The position numbers were made by a program, and so were the translations under genes. Positions 1-10,088 of a stretch of DNA of 64,000 nucleotides are shown here, piece after piece. Source of the stretch: Wocania ichthyoenteri Th78 (GTDB taxonomy: Bacteria > Bacteroidota > Bacteroidia > Flavobacteriales > Flavobacteriaceae); the NCBI RefSeq assembly GCF_000789235.1, contig NZ_KN525716.1:3880212-3944211 (forward strand), read 5' to 3'. Position 1 is the stretch's first letter. Each line of letters starts with the position of its first letter. The notes under the pieces were generated by a model. It did not search any database. It was not told the origin of the DNA and saw only the letters and a program-made list of their open reading frames with translations.

Positions 1-3000
1 TTAAAAAATTACAATTTTTTTCATTCTGTACAAAAAAGAAATGGGGACGATACTAATAATAGATTCTTAGGTAGAAAAGCTATTATTGATCGGATTAAAA
101 GTTTTATATACGAAACAAACAAGAATACAGGAACATATTTAGTAAGTGGATTTAGAGGTATGGGCAAGACCTCTGTTGTAAATAAAGCCATTTCTTCTTT
201 AAGTCCTAAATCGAAATTTACCAGTTTTTTTGTATTAATAATATCCTTACTTCCTTTAATTATTTTTATAAGCCCAATACTGGATGTTTATAAGTATTTT
301 TATGATGAATTTGTACCTTCATTCTTGTTACTTGGAATATTATTTTTATTCTTAATAGTAATTTTTTATTTGGGTCACCGTTCCCCAAGACTTCGTCATA
401 ATAAAAACAAGATAATTATTTTTTGGAAAAAGATAGAAAGGGGAGTAGAGGCTCTTTTTAATCCAAAGTTTTATAGACATAAATATATGTTTCATCGTTT
501 ACTGAGACTAAGTTTAATCTATACTCTTACAGTTCTCTTTTTTGTTATTTATTATTCGCTTTTTGATGCTAAAAATCCAAATATAGAAACTAAAGATTTT
601 GAATTTTTTTGGTTTGTTATACACATAGTTATTCTTTGGTACCTTTTAATAGATTTGCATATAGAAGTTGTAACTTTTACAAAAAAAAATGATAATTATA
701 AGGATTGGATAAAAGTAATTTCAATAATTGCTTTTTCAGTCCTGTTTTTTATGATTTTAATATGCCACTATTATGATAATTCCATCACATCTAGTATTTT
801 ATTTAAAATAACAATTATTTCAATATACTTTATTGCAAAAACCAGCCTAAAACTTTCCAATAAGCAAGCTAATAGTAAAAACTATAATGTATCCCTTAAT
901 AGAATAATAACTTTGTTTGATTTTCAACATTACATTTCTGTAAAAATTAATTTAGGAAAAGACAATCTAACAGAAAAAGATGTTTTGAAATATATCACTA
1001 ATGAACTTTATAAAAAATATAGAAAATGGTATTATGACATAAAAAGCTTTAAACGGTTAGTGAATTTAATTGTTCTTTTATTAATTATTTATCTGTCTAG
1101 CACAATTATTTATAGAACCTTTTTAGGGAATCAGTTTACAAATTTTAGTATAGATAAGTATAAGATTGCCTATTTTTTTCCAAGTCAAGGCCTATTAGAG
1201 ATTGAAGATAAACTCGATAATTTTAAAATTAAGTCACTATTTAATAATGATGATATTACAATAGACCAATATAACAATAAGATTAAGTTTTTTTTGGACT
1301 CTAATAAGGTTAAAAACAAAATTGGTTATACAGCCTTAATCAGTAAAAAAGTTATAGTTGCAGAGAGACAGAAAATAATTCCTAATAAAGATACTGTTTT
1401 TATATATGATATTGAACAACAATCAATATTTAATAAAACATTAGTTTCCATTGGAATGGTGAGTAACCAAATAGATTATTTATCATTTAAGTTTTGGTAT
1501 AAAATAAGACACACGCTAATTGGAGAAAATGCATATTTACCAATATTTAATAGCGTTTTAAACAAAAAAAGTAAAATTAGTGTAGCAAAGTTGTATCCTG
1601 AGATACCGATTTTATCAGTGTTTCTGATGATGTTATTATTCTTATTTTCATATCGATTTGTACCAAATAGACTTTTGATTATTAAAACGCATTATTATGC
1701 CTTAAGAGAATTAAAAAAGCTTAAAAATGAAATAGATGCCTCTATAATTGTCGAACAAGGTGGAAGTGCTAGTAGTATGAAGAATTCTTTTTTCAATTAT
1801 TTAAAACGCTCAAGTTATTCTCCTTTAGAATCAAAAGATATTACGCAAAGACTAATACACATTTTAGATGATGTTTCAACAATCTATTCAGTGTTTACAA
1901 AAGTTAGGCTTATTTTCGTTTTTGATGAACTAGATAAAATTAATAGTAATGACAATACAGTTATTACTAATTTAGAAGATGAATTTGAAGGAGATAACAA
2001 TAGTAATGAGGTTAGATATCAGGCTCGTCGTAAAGAACGTATAGGTAGGATACTCTCGAGTATGAAACATTTTTTAAATTCTGCTCATGCTAAATTTATT
2101 TTTATTGCAGGAAGAGAAATGTATGATGCCGCTTTAGCAGGAATTTCAGATAGGGAGTCTAGTTTAGATAGTATTTTTAATGATAATAAAATATATGTCA
2201 ATAGCTTTTATACAGAAGGAGAAGATAATAACCCAGCCGATATCACTAGTATAACAGAACAGTATCTTTGCCAATTTTTAATTCCTGATTATTACTTATC
2301 TACAAAACAAAGAAATAATCCATCTATTAAGATGTATAATATTTATTTGAATGATAAAAAGGAAATGCTTCAGATTGATGACGAGGAAAGGGTGAAAATT
2401 ATTTCTACACTAAAGAATTTTGTGGTCTATTTAGCTTATAGAAGTAATGGTGCTCCAAGAAAACTATCTAGTTTAATAGAGCAATATATTTTGCCTGTTC
2501 CAAAATCTGAAATTTCTGGTGATGAATATAAAAGAAACATTATAGTTGGCTCCAATAATGAAAATATGTTCTTGCAGTTAGGTTTCTATGATCAATATAA
2601 ATTTAATTTAATCTCCTATTTAACATCACCTATTTTTCTTGGTTTGGGTAATTATATTCACGAGTATAGTGATAAGCTTTTGGTGTCAATAAGTTACATG
2701 TTAGACCATATTTTTAAACATCATAAGTTTGGTTTATCCTACAGGAGTTTATCATTAACACCAGAAATTGTAGACATTAATAAAGAGCCTCAATTTAGAG
2801 AATTTCTTGACAAACTAATTAGTTACTTAACAAAAAGTCATTTACGACCTATAGTTAGTGGAATATACGATTTCAAGTTTCATGGAAAAATAGAATCAGA
2901 AATTAAATTCTTATCTAAAATTAATGAACAAGAAGCTGCAGCTTTTAATTTTACTTTAGATGAGTCTATTGAACTAAAAAGGCATTTTAATAAAAGGCTA

Positions 3001-5547
3001 GAATTACTTAAACAAAAAGAGGCAGATATTATTGTACACAATACGAATGGTTATATTGAAGATTACATAAACAATATATCTCTACTTCATGTTATGATTG
3101 GAGACCTTCATTTTAATGACGAAGAATTCCATGAGGCCATTGTACATTATATGGATGCTATACAAGTTTTACGTCAAAAACCTGTTAAAGATATGACCCT
3201 ATACGAATTTGTTTTATTTGTTAGAAACCAACTCAAATTAGGGTTATCTTTTGAAAAAAACAAAATGTTTGATAGTGCATTAATGACATTTTCCGAATTA
3301 ACTGATTTAGTGATTAGAAAACGAAATATTCCCATATATAAATTAGGACTTGCAAGATTTATAATTAAAAAAAGTGATATTAATTCTGCTTTTTGGCGTA
3401 AATATTTTGGAATATCAGACAAGCCTACCGAAGAACAAAGAAAAATAATAGACAAAAAAAAATTAGCAAAAATTGACAATATCTTAAATTTTATTGAAAA
3501 TGATAGTAAACAAGAATTAATTGTAGTAGGACGATTAAATGAAAACATTATTAAATCATTCCAAAATAATGGAAATATAGATAATTGGAAGATTCTTTAT
3601 CCAGTTATTGATATGAAAACATTCTATAGTGTTAAATTATCTGATGTAATGAAAAATTTAGATACTTTAGATACTAACTATAAGCCATTAAAAAACTATT
3701 TCTTACAGTCTACAGGAGAGAATGTAAGACTTCTATATCAACCAATTATTGCAAAATTGCATTTAATTGAAAAAGCTAGCCCAGATAAATTAAAAGATAT
3801 TGATGTTGTAAGGGCGATAGAAGAGTTCAACTTTTTAAAGTTCCCGCTGAAGACTACAGAAAAGCGATTGATAGTAGCTGAGTTTTACAACAAAATAGGA
3901 GATTTGTTGTATTTTAAAAACGGTACATTAAATAAATGTTTAAAAAAGAAGTTGTATGACAATATTGATGACTATGATAAAATTATAAGTGATGATTTAA
4001 AGGATAAGTCCCAAGTTTTGTTAAGAACTCCAATAGACGCTACTCTGTTTTACATCAAGTCATTAGTAATATTGTTAAGGCCTAATCATGATGTATCTAA
4101 CGATTGTGAAGAAAGAGAAAATTTACCAGTTATAAACTTTATCGATTATTACAAAATAAAAAATTTAGCCGAGGTTGAAGGTTCTGAATCTTTAGAAAGT
4201 TTTTTCTTAAATCAAATTAAAGAAAATTTAAAAAAAATAGAGAATAAAATTGATATAATGGTGTCTACTTTTATTCCTACAAATAAAAAAACGTCTTTTA
4301 AAGATAGGTATGCTGTGGATTATTTGTTTTCTATAGCTAATGGTATAATTGATTTAGTTGAGTGTCTAACTAGTTATATTAATGATGAACAAAATAGTAA
4401 AGAAGCGATACTATATAAAAAGTGCTATTTAAATCCAAATTTCATTTTCTCTGTTCTAGGTGTTCCAATAGAGCGTATATTAAACCTGTATCATTTTGCA
4501 GGAGAAATATACAAAGAGATTGGAGAATTTAGATTAGCGAGGTCTCAAAAGCTTAAAATACTGTATACATTGAACCAATGTAGTTTTGAAACTTTAAAGC
4601 GTATTAAAACATGTAAACTAGAGTTTGTAGTGGGAATATATAATGAGAAATTTTTATTAGAGCTGCAGTCTTTTTTAAATGCTATGATTAAATTATCATA
4701 TGCTGCTAATAATGAAACTAGTTTTATGGAACAAAATAAATTAAAGAGTATCCTTTCGTGTAAGAATATTTCTGAAATATGTCAAAACAGCATTATTGGA
4801 ATGGAAGTTATGGAATCTATAACAATATATTGGCATTTCGTACATAAAGTGATTCAGATTAATAAAAATTCTGATATAATTTTTAATGAAGGAATTTCGG
4901 ATTTAGAAACTAAGCTTAACTCTTTTTTGAAAAATAATATAAATCCTAATTCTATAATTCTTGGTAAGAATAATAGAATTCTTTTACTTTCATTGATGGC
5001 TGAAAACAATAAATGTCTTTATATAAAAAATCAGATCTCAAATGATATGAATACCAATGCTTCTTTAATTTTAAATTCTATTGGTGCTTGTAACGAGATA
5101 ATTAAGACTCATGATATATTTAGTCTAAATTATGTAACAACTAGCAATATAGGTTTTGCCAGAGCTCATTATCAAATGGGGTATTGGTGTGGTGAGTATG
5201 AAAAACTAAAGAAATCATCTGTTCTTGTATTTGGTGAAGATAAACTTGAGCAGGTTCTTAAAGATGAAATCCTTAATTCTGAAAACTTAGATTATATAGA
5301 TTCTCATTATCATTTTAGATTATCATTAGATTATAATCATAAGGTGAAAGATTTCCATACTCGCGGAGCTTCTCTCTATTCCTTTATTCAATCTGCTTCA
5401 TATTTAGATGATTTTTATAATGATAATTTAATACATTTTTCTATATCTATTGAAAGAAACATGCTTCAAAAAGGTTATGTTGATGATAAAATAGAAGAAT
5501 TAAGTAAAATAGCGGTTCCTATAAAATTTGATAGTTTTTGTAAATAA
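1..5547 (+). CDS. Giant membrane P-loop NTPase with TPR-like C-terminus (5' partial)
   Basis: The reading frame is open from base 1, so the gene is cut by the window edge and is at least 1848 residues long. The ATG at 160 cannot be the true start because it falls inside the Walker A motif GFRGMGKTS (residues 50-58 counted from base 1). A Walker B, FVFDELDKI, with D642/E643 lies about 590 residues later. The interval holds roughly eight hydrophobic segments (near residues 74-96, 107-125, 170-190, 203-220, 240-258, 265-280, 354-372 and 537-555). NTPase domains interrupted by membrane helices are typical of KAP-type P-loop NTPases, but the Walker A looks more like AAA/STAND proteins. From about residue 1025 there are TPR-like helices (GDLHFNDEEFHEAIVHY) and a long helical C-terminus. 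A role in conflict or stress signalling is inference. The next gene, uvrA, is convergent and 8 nt away. Confidence 0.75.
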   Translation, partial: LKNYNFFHSVQKRNGDDTNNRFLGRKAIIDRIKSFIYETNKNTGTYLVSGFRGMGKTSVVNKAISSLSPKSKFTSFFVLIISLLPLIIFISPILDVYKYFYDEFVPSFLLLGILFLFLIVIFYLGHRSPRLRHNKNKIIIFWKKIERGVEALFNPKFYRHKYMFHRLLRLSLIYTLTVLFFVIYYSLFDAKNPNIETKDFEFFWFVIHIVILWYLLIDLHIEVVTFTKKNDNYKDWIKVISIIAFSVLFFMILICHYYDNSITSSILFKITIISIYFIAKTSLKLSNKQANSKNYNVSLNRIITLFDFQHYISVKINLGKDNLTEKDVLKYITNELYKKYRKWYYDIKSFKRLVNLIVLLLIIYLSSTIIYRTFLGNQFTNFSIDKYKIAYFFPSQGLLEIEDKLDNFKIKSLFNNDDITIDQYNNKIKFFLDSNKVKNKIGYTALISKKVIVAERQKIIPNKDTVFIYDIEQQSIFNKTLVSIGMVSNQIDYLSFKFWYKIRHTLIGENAYLPIFNSVLNKKSKISVAKLYPEIPILSVFLMMLLFLFSYRFVPNRLLIIKTHYYALRELKKLKNEIDASIIVEQGGSASSMKNSFFNYLKRSSYSPLESKDITQRLIHILDDVSTIYSVFTKVRLIFVFDELDKINSNDNTVITNLEDEFEGDNNSNEVRYQARRKERIGRILSSMKHFLNSAHAKFIFIAGREMYDAALAGISDRESSLDSIFNDNKIYVNSFYTEGEDNNPADITSITEQYLCQFLIPDYYLSTKQRNNPSIKMYNIYLNDKKEMLQIDDEERVKIISTLKNFVVYLAYRSNGAPRKLSSLIEQYILPVPKSEISGDEYKRNIIVGSNNENMFLQLGFYDQYKFNLISYLTSPIFLGLGNYIHEYSDKLLVSISYMLDHIFKHHKFGLSYRSLSLTPEIVDINKEPQFREFLDKLISYLTKSHLRPIVSGIYDFKFHGKIESEIKFLSKINEQEAAAFNFTLDESIELKRHFNKRLELLKQKEADIIVHNTNGYIEDYINNISLLHVMIGDLHFNDEEFHEAIVHYMDAIQVLRQKPVKDMTLYEFVLFVRNQLKLGLSFEKNKMFDSALMTFSELTDLVIRKRNIPIYKLGLARFIIKKSDINSAFWRKYFGISDKPTEEQRKIIDKKKLAKIDNILNFIENDSKQELIVVGRLNENIIKSFQNNGNIDNWKILYPVIDMKTFYSVKLSDVMKNLDTLDTNYKPLKNYFLQSTGENVRLLYQPIIAKLHLIEKASPDKLKDIDVVRAIEEFNFLKFPLKTTEKRLIVAEFYNKIGDLLYFKNGTLNKCLKKKLYDNIDDYDKIISDDLKDKSQVLLRTPIDATLFYIKSLVILLRPNHDVSNDCEERENLPVINFIDYYKIKNLAEVEGSESLESFFLNQIKENLKKIENKIDIMVSTFIPTNKKTSFKDRYAVDYLFSIANGIIDLVECLTSYINDEQNSKEAILYKKCYLNPNFIFSVLGVPIERILNLYHFAGEIYKEIGEFRLARSQKLKILYTLNQCSFETLKRIKTCKLEFVVGIYNEKFLLELQSFLNAMIKLSYAANNETSFMEQNKLKSILSCKNISEICQNSIIGMEVMESITIYWHFVHKVIQINKNSDIIFNEGISDLETKLNSFLKNNINPNSIILGKNNRILLLSLMAENNKCLYIKNQISNDMNTNASLILNSIGACNEIIKTHDIFSLNYVTTSNIGFARAHYQMGYWCGEYEKLKKSSVLVFGEDKLEQVLKDEILNSENLDYIDSHYHFRLSLDYNHKVKDFHTRGASLYSFIQSASYLDDFYNDNLIHFSISIERNMLQKGYVDDKIEELSKIAVPIKFDSFCK

Positions 5548-5555
5548 AAACAAGC

Positions 5556-8339
5556 TTACAGCTTGATTTTTAAAAACTTTCCAGTTTCTGAAGCTTTAAT
5601 TTTTATAATAGCTTCTGGTATGCCCGTAGCGACTAGATTCCCACCGGTTTCTCCACCTTTTGGACCTAAGTCAATAATATAATCGGCACATTTAATAAGT
5701 TCTAAATTATGCTCAACTACAATAATTGAGTGTCCTTTTTCAATTAGTGCATTAAAGGATTTTAAAAGCTTTTGAATATCATGAAAATGTAATCCAGTAG
5801 TAGGTTCATCAAAAATAAAAAGTGCTTTGTCTTTATTATTGCTTTTACCTAAAAACGATGCTAATTTTATACGTTGCGCTTCACCACCAGAAAGGGTAGA
5901 AGAGCTTTGTCCTAAAGTGACATAACCCAAACCTACATCTTGCAAGGGTTTTAATTTTGTTTTAATTTTTGTTTGATTATTAGCTTCAAAAAAAGCAACA
6001 GCATCATCAATGGTTAAGTTTAAAATATCATCAATACTTTTGTCAGCAAAAGTTACTTCTAAAACTTCCTTTTTAAAACGTTTGCCTTTGCAGGTTTCAC
6101 ATTCTAAATGTACATCTGCCATAAACTGCATTTCAATAGTTACCTCACCTTCGCCTTTACAAGTCTCACAGCGTCCGCCATCTACATTAAAAGAAAAGTG
6201 TTTTGCCTGGTAATTTCTAATAGCACTTAATTTCTGTTTTGAAAATAAGGCGCGAATATCATCATAAGCTTTAATGTATGTTACTGGGTTTGAGCGAGAC
6301 GAACGACCAATTGGGTTTTGGTCTACAAATTCAATATGCTTAATATTACTGAAATTACCTTCCAACGCTGTAAACTGACCAGCCTTGTCTCCAAAATCAG
6401 TTAATTTTTTTTGTAACGCTGGGTATAAAATCTTTTTAACTAAAGTACTTTTTCCACTACCAGAAACACCAGTAATAACGGTTAACATATCTAATGGAAA
6501 ACGAACATCGATATTTTTTAAGTTGTTTTCTCGGGCCCCAATAATATCAACATAATATTTTGATGTTCTTCGTGTTTTAGGAACTTCAATTTTTAAGGTT
6601 TCGTTTAAATATTGTGCTGTTAAAGAATCTGAAACTAAAATATCATTATAAGTACCATTTGCTACAACATGACCTCCAAAAGTACCAGCTTCTGGACCAA
6701 TATCAATAATGTTATCAGAAGCTTTCATAATATCCTCGTCGTGTTCTACTACAATAACGGTATTTCCTAAATCGCGCAATTGTTTTAAAACCAAAATTAA
6801 ACGTTCTGTGTCTTTTGGATGTAGGCCAATACTAGGTTCGTCTAAAATATACATCGACCCAACTAAGCTGCTTCCTAACGATGTTGCAAGATTGATGCGC
6901 TGACTTTCCCCGCCAGAAAGCGTATTCGATTTTCTATTCAAAGTCAAATAATCTAAACCAACATTTGATAGAAACAAAAGACGATTGTTAATCTCTTTTA
7001 AAAGTCTATTAGCTATTTGCGTATCATAATCGTTTAATTCTAATTGCTCAAAAAAGCTTGCTAATTTATCTAGAGGCATTTCTACTAAATCTGTAATCGT
7101 AGCTCCAGCAATTTTCACATAATTAGCTTCAATACGTAAACGTTTACCGTTACAGGTTTTACACTTAGTTTTTCCGCGATAACGAGATAGCATTACACGG
7201 TTTTGTATTTTATAAGCTTTAGATTCTAATTCGGCAAAAAAAGAATTTAAACCTTCAAAGTGTTTGTTTCCTGTCCAAATGAGTTGTTTTTGAGCATCAC
7301 TTAACTCGAAATAGGGTTTGTGAATAGGAAAATCGAATTTATGCGAATTATTAACCAATTGATCTCTATACCAACTCATGCTCTCTCCGCGCCAAGGGAA
7401 AATAGCATTTTCGTAAACCGATAATCCTGTATTTGGGATTGCTAAATCATCATCTATTCCAATTATATCGCCATAGCCTTCACATTTAGGGCATGCTCCG
7501 TATGGGTTGTTAAAACTAAATAAATGTACATTGGGCTCTAAATAAGTAATGCCGTCTAATTCAAATTTATTACTAAAAACACGTTGTCTACTATTAGAAA
7601 GCGTTTCAATAATGCATTTTCCTTTGCCTTCAAAAAAAGCAGTTTGTACGGCATCTGCTAAACGATTGAAAAAGTCTTCTTCATCTCTTAGAATAATTCT
7701 ATCAACAACTAAAAAAATGTCTTTCTTATCTGAGATGTCTTTCGCTTCATCAATTCTGATAATTTTGTCATTTGCTTTAACCCTTGCATAACCCTGCTGA
7801 TTTAAGGCTTTGAGTTTGTCGCTCATACTTCGATTTTCTTCTAAATGAATAGGAGCGAGGAGCAATAATTTTTCGCCTTCAGGAAATGTCTTTAAGTATT
7901 TAATAACGTCAGTAACTGTATCTTTTTTTACTTCAGTACCAGATTTTGGAGAATACGTTTTGCCAATTCTTGCAAACAATAGCTTTAAATAATCATAAAT
8001 CTCAGTAGTTGTACCAACGGTTGATCGCGGATTGGTTGAATTTACTTTTTGTTCAATAGCTATTGCTGGAGCAATCCCCTTTATATAATCTACTTTTGGT
8101 TTATTAAGACGACCTAAAAATTGACGTGCATAGCTCGATAAGCTTTCAACATAGCGTCTTTGTCCTTCAGCATAAAGCGTATCAAAAGCCAAACTAGATT
8201 TTCCAGAACCAGATAATCCTGTAATAACTACTAATTTATTTCTTGGGATAACGACATCAATATTTTTTAAGTTATGCAATTTTGCACCTTTAATAATGAT
8301 GTTTTGTTTCGGGTTTACTTCAGAAATGTTAGTAATCAT
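5556..8339 (-). CDS. uvrA: Excinuclease ABC subunit A (UvrA)
   Basis: UvrA is the damage-recognition ATPase of nucleotide excision repair; as a dimer it loads UvrB onto distorted DNA. The protein has 927 residues, near the usual length of about 940. Both ABC modules are complete: Walker A GLSGSGKSS at 41-49 and GVSGSGKST near 630, and signature motifs LSGGESQRI and LSGGEAQRI. Zinc ligands are present as CPKC, CKTC, and the second-domain CETC...CETC pair. Nothing is missing. It is convergent with the upstream giant NTPase gene and divergent from the sigma factor, so it is probably a single-gene unit. Confidence 0.97.
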   Translation of the reverse strand: MITNISEVNPKQNIIIKGAKLHNLKNIDVVIPRNKLVVITGLSGSGKSSLAFDTLYAEGQRRYVESLSSYARQFLGRLNKPKVDYIKGIAPAIAIEQKVNSTNPRSTVGTTTEIYDYLKLLFARIGKTYSPKSGTEVKKDTVTDVIKYLKTFPEGEKLLLLAPIHLEENRSMSDKLKALNQQGYARVKANDKIIRIDEAKDISDKKDIFLVVDRIILRDEEDFFNRLADAVQTAFFEGKGKCIIETLSNSRQRVFSNKFELDGITYLEPNVHLFSFNNPYGACPKCEGYGDIIGIDDDLAIPNTGLSVYENAIFPWRGESMSWYRDQLVNNSHKFDFPIHKPYFELSDAQKQLIWTGNKHFEGLNSFFAELESKAYKIQNRVMLSRYRGKTKCKTCNGKRLRIEANYVKIAGATITDLVEMPLDKLASFFEQLELNDYDTQIANRLLKEINNRLLFLSNVGLDYLTLNRKSNTLSGGESQRINLATSLGSSLVGSMYILDEPSIGLHPKDTERLILVLKQLRDLGNTVIVVEHDEDIMKASDNIIDIGPEAGTFGGHVVANGTYNDILVSDSLTAQYLNETLKIEVPKTRRTSKYYVDIIGARENNLKNIDVRFPLDMLTVITGVSGSGKSTLVKKILYPALQKKLTDFGDKAGQFTALEGNFSNIKHIEFVDQNPIGRSSRSNPVTYIKAYDDIRALFSKQKLSAIRNYQAKHFSFNVDGGRCETCKGEGEVTIEMQFMADVHLECETCKGKRFKKEVLEVTFADKSIDDILNLTIDDAVAFFEANNQTKIKTKLKPLQDVGLGYVTLGQSSSTLSGGEAQRIKLASFLGKSNNKDKALFIFDEPTTGLHFHDIQKLLKSFNALIEKGHSIIVVEHNLELIKCADYIIDLGPKGGETGGNLVATGIPEAIIKIKASETGKFLKIKL

Positions 8340-8435
8340 AAGCTTTTAAAAGAATAATTTCGCAAAGATACTATAAGTAAATCAGCTTAAAAAATAGATT
8401 ATTGTTTAATGAAATGTTAAAAAAAATAGATTTTT

Positions 8436-8468
8436 TTTGTTTTATAGGAATGATTGTTGTTATATTTG
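8436..8468 (+). promoter_or_regulatory. Bacteroidota-type promoter of the sigma factor gene
   Basis: A -33 element TTTG (8436-8439) and a -7 element TATATTTG (8461-8468) are separated by 21 nt, matching the Bacteroidota TTTG/TAnnTTTG consensus. Predicted transcription start is near 8475, giving a leader of about 90 nt ahead of the ATG at 8568. Confidence 0.65.
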
Positions 8469-8506
8469 ATTTCTCAATCAAAAAACAACTCTCGCTTATA
8501 GCATAA

Positions 8507-8570
8507 CATTACTTTAAAAAAAATTAACCCCAAGCAATGAGGCATTTCGCTTCGATGCATTAAAGTAATG
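8507..8570 (+). promoter_or_regulatory. Leader inverted repeat that includes the start codon
   Basis: CATTACTTTAA (8507-8517) is perfectly repeated inverted as TTAAAGTAATG (8560-8570). The second arm contains the ATG of the sigma factor gene (8568-8570). Between the arms lies a weaker AATG/CATT inner pairing. Folded in mRNA, this would sequester the first start codon; the ATG at 8574 lies just outside. Regulatory function is inference. Confidence 0.4.
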
Positions 8571-9158
8571 ATTATGAAATACAAACTTGTTTCTGATGCT
8601 ATTTTAGTTAGCAACTATATTAAAGGTGATGAAAGTGCTTTAGAAATTCTTATAACAAGGCACAAACAAAAAATTTACAGTTTTATTTATTCTAAAGTTT
8701 ACGACAGAGATGTTGCTGAAGATATTTTTCAAGACACATTCATTAAAGTTATTCGTACACTTAAACGTGGTGCATACAATGAAGAAGGGAAGTTTTTACC
8801 ATGGGTAATGCGTATTTCTCATAATTTAGTTATTGACTTTTTTAGAAAAAATAATAGAATGCCAAAATTTGATAATAGTGGCGATTTTAGTATTTTTTCT
8901 GTACTTAGTGATAATAGTTTGAATGCTGAAAAAGCCATTATTAAAGAACAAGTAGAAAATGATGTGAGGCGTTTAGTTGATGAACTGCCTGAAGACCAAA
9001 AAGAGGTGCTAATGATGCGAATTTATAATGATATGAGCTTTAAAGAAATCTCAGATCGAACAGGTGTTAGTATCAATACAGCTCTAGGACGCATGAGATA
9101 TGCATTAATAAATTTAAGAAAGATAATAGATAAGCATAATATAGTTTTAACAAACTAG
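8568..9158 (+). CDS. ECF-type RNA polymerase sigma factor
   Basis: This 196-residue sigma-70-family factor directs RNA polymerase to alternative promoters. Region 2 is at about residues 22-95, with the -10 recognition helix around DVAEDIFQDTFIKV. Region 4 is at about 130-185, with a clear HTH (MSFKEISDRTGVSINTALGR). There is no region 1.1 or 3, as expected of the ECF class. No anti-sigma gene adjoins it; the next gene is a 48-residue small protein. The start may be at 8568 or 8574 (M3); the first ATG lies in an inverted repeat. Confidence 0.92.
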   Translation: MIMKYKLVSDAILVSNYIKGDESALEILITRHKQKIYSFIYSKVYDRDVAEDIFQDTFIKVIRTLKRGAYNEEGKFLPWVMRISHNLVIDFFRKNNRMPKFDNSGDFSIFSVLSDNSLNAEKAIIKEQVENDVRRLVDELPEDQKEVLMMRIYNDMSFKEISDRTGVSINTALGRMRYALINLRKIIDKHNIVLTN

Positions 9159-9213
9159 CACAATAAAGTAAATTTTGCTGCGTTACTTAATAAATAACCC
9201 ATAATTTGTTAAA

Positions 9214-9360
9214 ATGGCAAAACTTTACTCTGAAAATTCTATTAAAAATTTAAACGATCTAAAACCGAAGGAAGAAACGGTTAATTTTCTTCTAAATTAT
9301 TCTAAGGCTTTAAGTGTTATAAATTGTAATAAAATGAAGTTTGAAGCGCTTCTAAACTAA
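9214..9360 (+). CDS. Small hypothetical protein (48 aa) downstream of sigma factor
   Basis: The ORF starts with ATG 55 nt after the sigma factor stop and ends at TAA 9358-9360, directly before a terminator. It encodes 48 residues beginning MAKLYSENSIKNLNDLKPKE, with no signal peptide or membrane segment and one cysteine. Its position between the sigma gene and a terminator suggests co-transcription with the sigma factor. It could be a small regulator of the sigma factor, but no motif supports this. Confidence 0.6.
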   Translation: MAKLYSENSIKNLNDLKPKEETVNFLLNYSKALSVINCNKMKFEALLN

Positions 9361-9367
9361 ATTTTGG

Positions 9368-9406
9368 AAAAGTCCTGAGATGTTTGTTAATCATCAGGAC
9401 TTTTTT
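9368..9406. terminator. Bidirectional terminator between the small ORF and nth
   Basis: The stem AAAAGTCCTGA / TCAGGACTTTT is followed by a T-run on the plus strand and preceded by an A-run, so it can serve both converging transcripts. It overlaps the stop codon of nth. Confidence 0.85.
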
Positions 9407-10053
9407 AGTTTATAGTATTCGTTTAAAACGGACTTTCTTCCCACAGTTTTGGTTATAATGTCTTTTTCTAAATCCCAGCCTCTAGCCGGAGAATACTCTC
9501 GTCCATACCAAATAATTTGTAAATGTAAATCGTTCCATAATTCTTTTGGAAATAGGCGTTTTGCATCTTTTTCAGTCTGTACCACGTTTTTACCATTACT
9601 TAAATTCCACCTATACATTAGTCGATGGATATGTGTGTCTACCGGAAAAGCAGGTATACCAAAAGCTTGAGACATAACTACGCTAGCTGTTTTATGACCA
9701 ACAGCAGGCAGTTCTTCAAGGGATTCAAAACTTTGAGGCACTTTACCATTATGTTTTTCAATAAGAATTTTAGATAACCCGTAAATACCTTTACTTTTCA
9801 TGGGAGACAAGCCAACAGGCTTTATAATCTCTCTTATTTCTTCAGCAGAAAGCTTAACCATATCATACGGATTATCTGCTTTTTCAAAAAGTAAAGGGGT
9901 TATTTTGTTAACACGAACATCGGTACTTTGTGCAGACATTAAAACTGCTATAAGTAGTGTATATGGATCTTTATGATCTAATGGAATGGGGATTTCTGGA
10001 TATAGTTTATATAGTGTATTAATAATAAAGTTAACTTTCTCTGTTTTAGTCAT
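9394..10053 (-). CDS. nth: Endonuclease III-like DNA glycosylase lacking Fe-S ligands
   Basis: Endonuclease III removes oxidised pyrimidines and nicks abasic sites in base excision repair. The 219-residue protein has the helix-hairpin-helix LEELPAVGHKTASVV with the catalytic Lys (K121) and the catalytic Asp in VDTHIHR (D139). The usual C-terminal Cys-x6-Cys-x2-Cys-x5-Cys motif for the 4Fe-4S cluster is absent. The corresponding segment reads WYGREYSPARGWDLEKD, and the entire protein contains no cysteine. It is probably a cluster-less Nth variant. The gene is divergent from bcp. Confidence 0.92.
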   Translation of the reverse strand: MTKTEKVNFIINTLYKLYPEIPIPLDHKDPYTLLIAVLMSAQSTDVRVNKITPLLFEKADNPYDMVKLSAEEIREIIKPVGLSPMKSKGIYGLSKILIEKHNGKVPQSFESLEELPAVGHKTASVVMSQAFGIPAFPVDTHIHRLMYRWNLSNGKNVVQTEKDAKRLFPKELWNDLHLQIIWYGREYSPARGWDLEKDIITKTVGRKSVLNEYYKLKKS

Positions 10054-10088
10054 AAGTTGTATTTTTGATAAAAATCAAAGTTATAACT

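Noticed and set aside
160..5547. Start of the giant NTPase at the ATG at 160
   Set aside because: The ATG encodes the Met inside the Walker A motif and the frame is open to base 1, so the gene begins upstream of the window.
5556..8339. Small plus-strand ORFs (64-80 codons) inside uvrA
   Set aside because: They are antisense shadows of the strongly coding uvrA frame.
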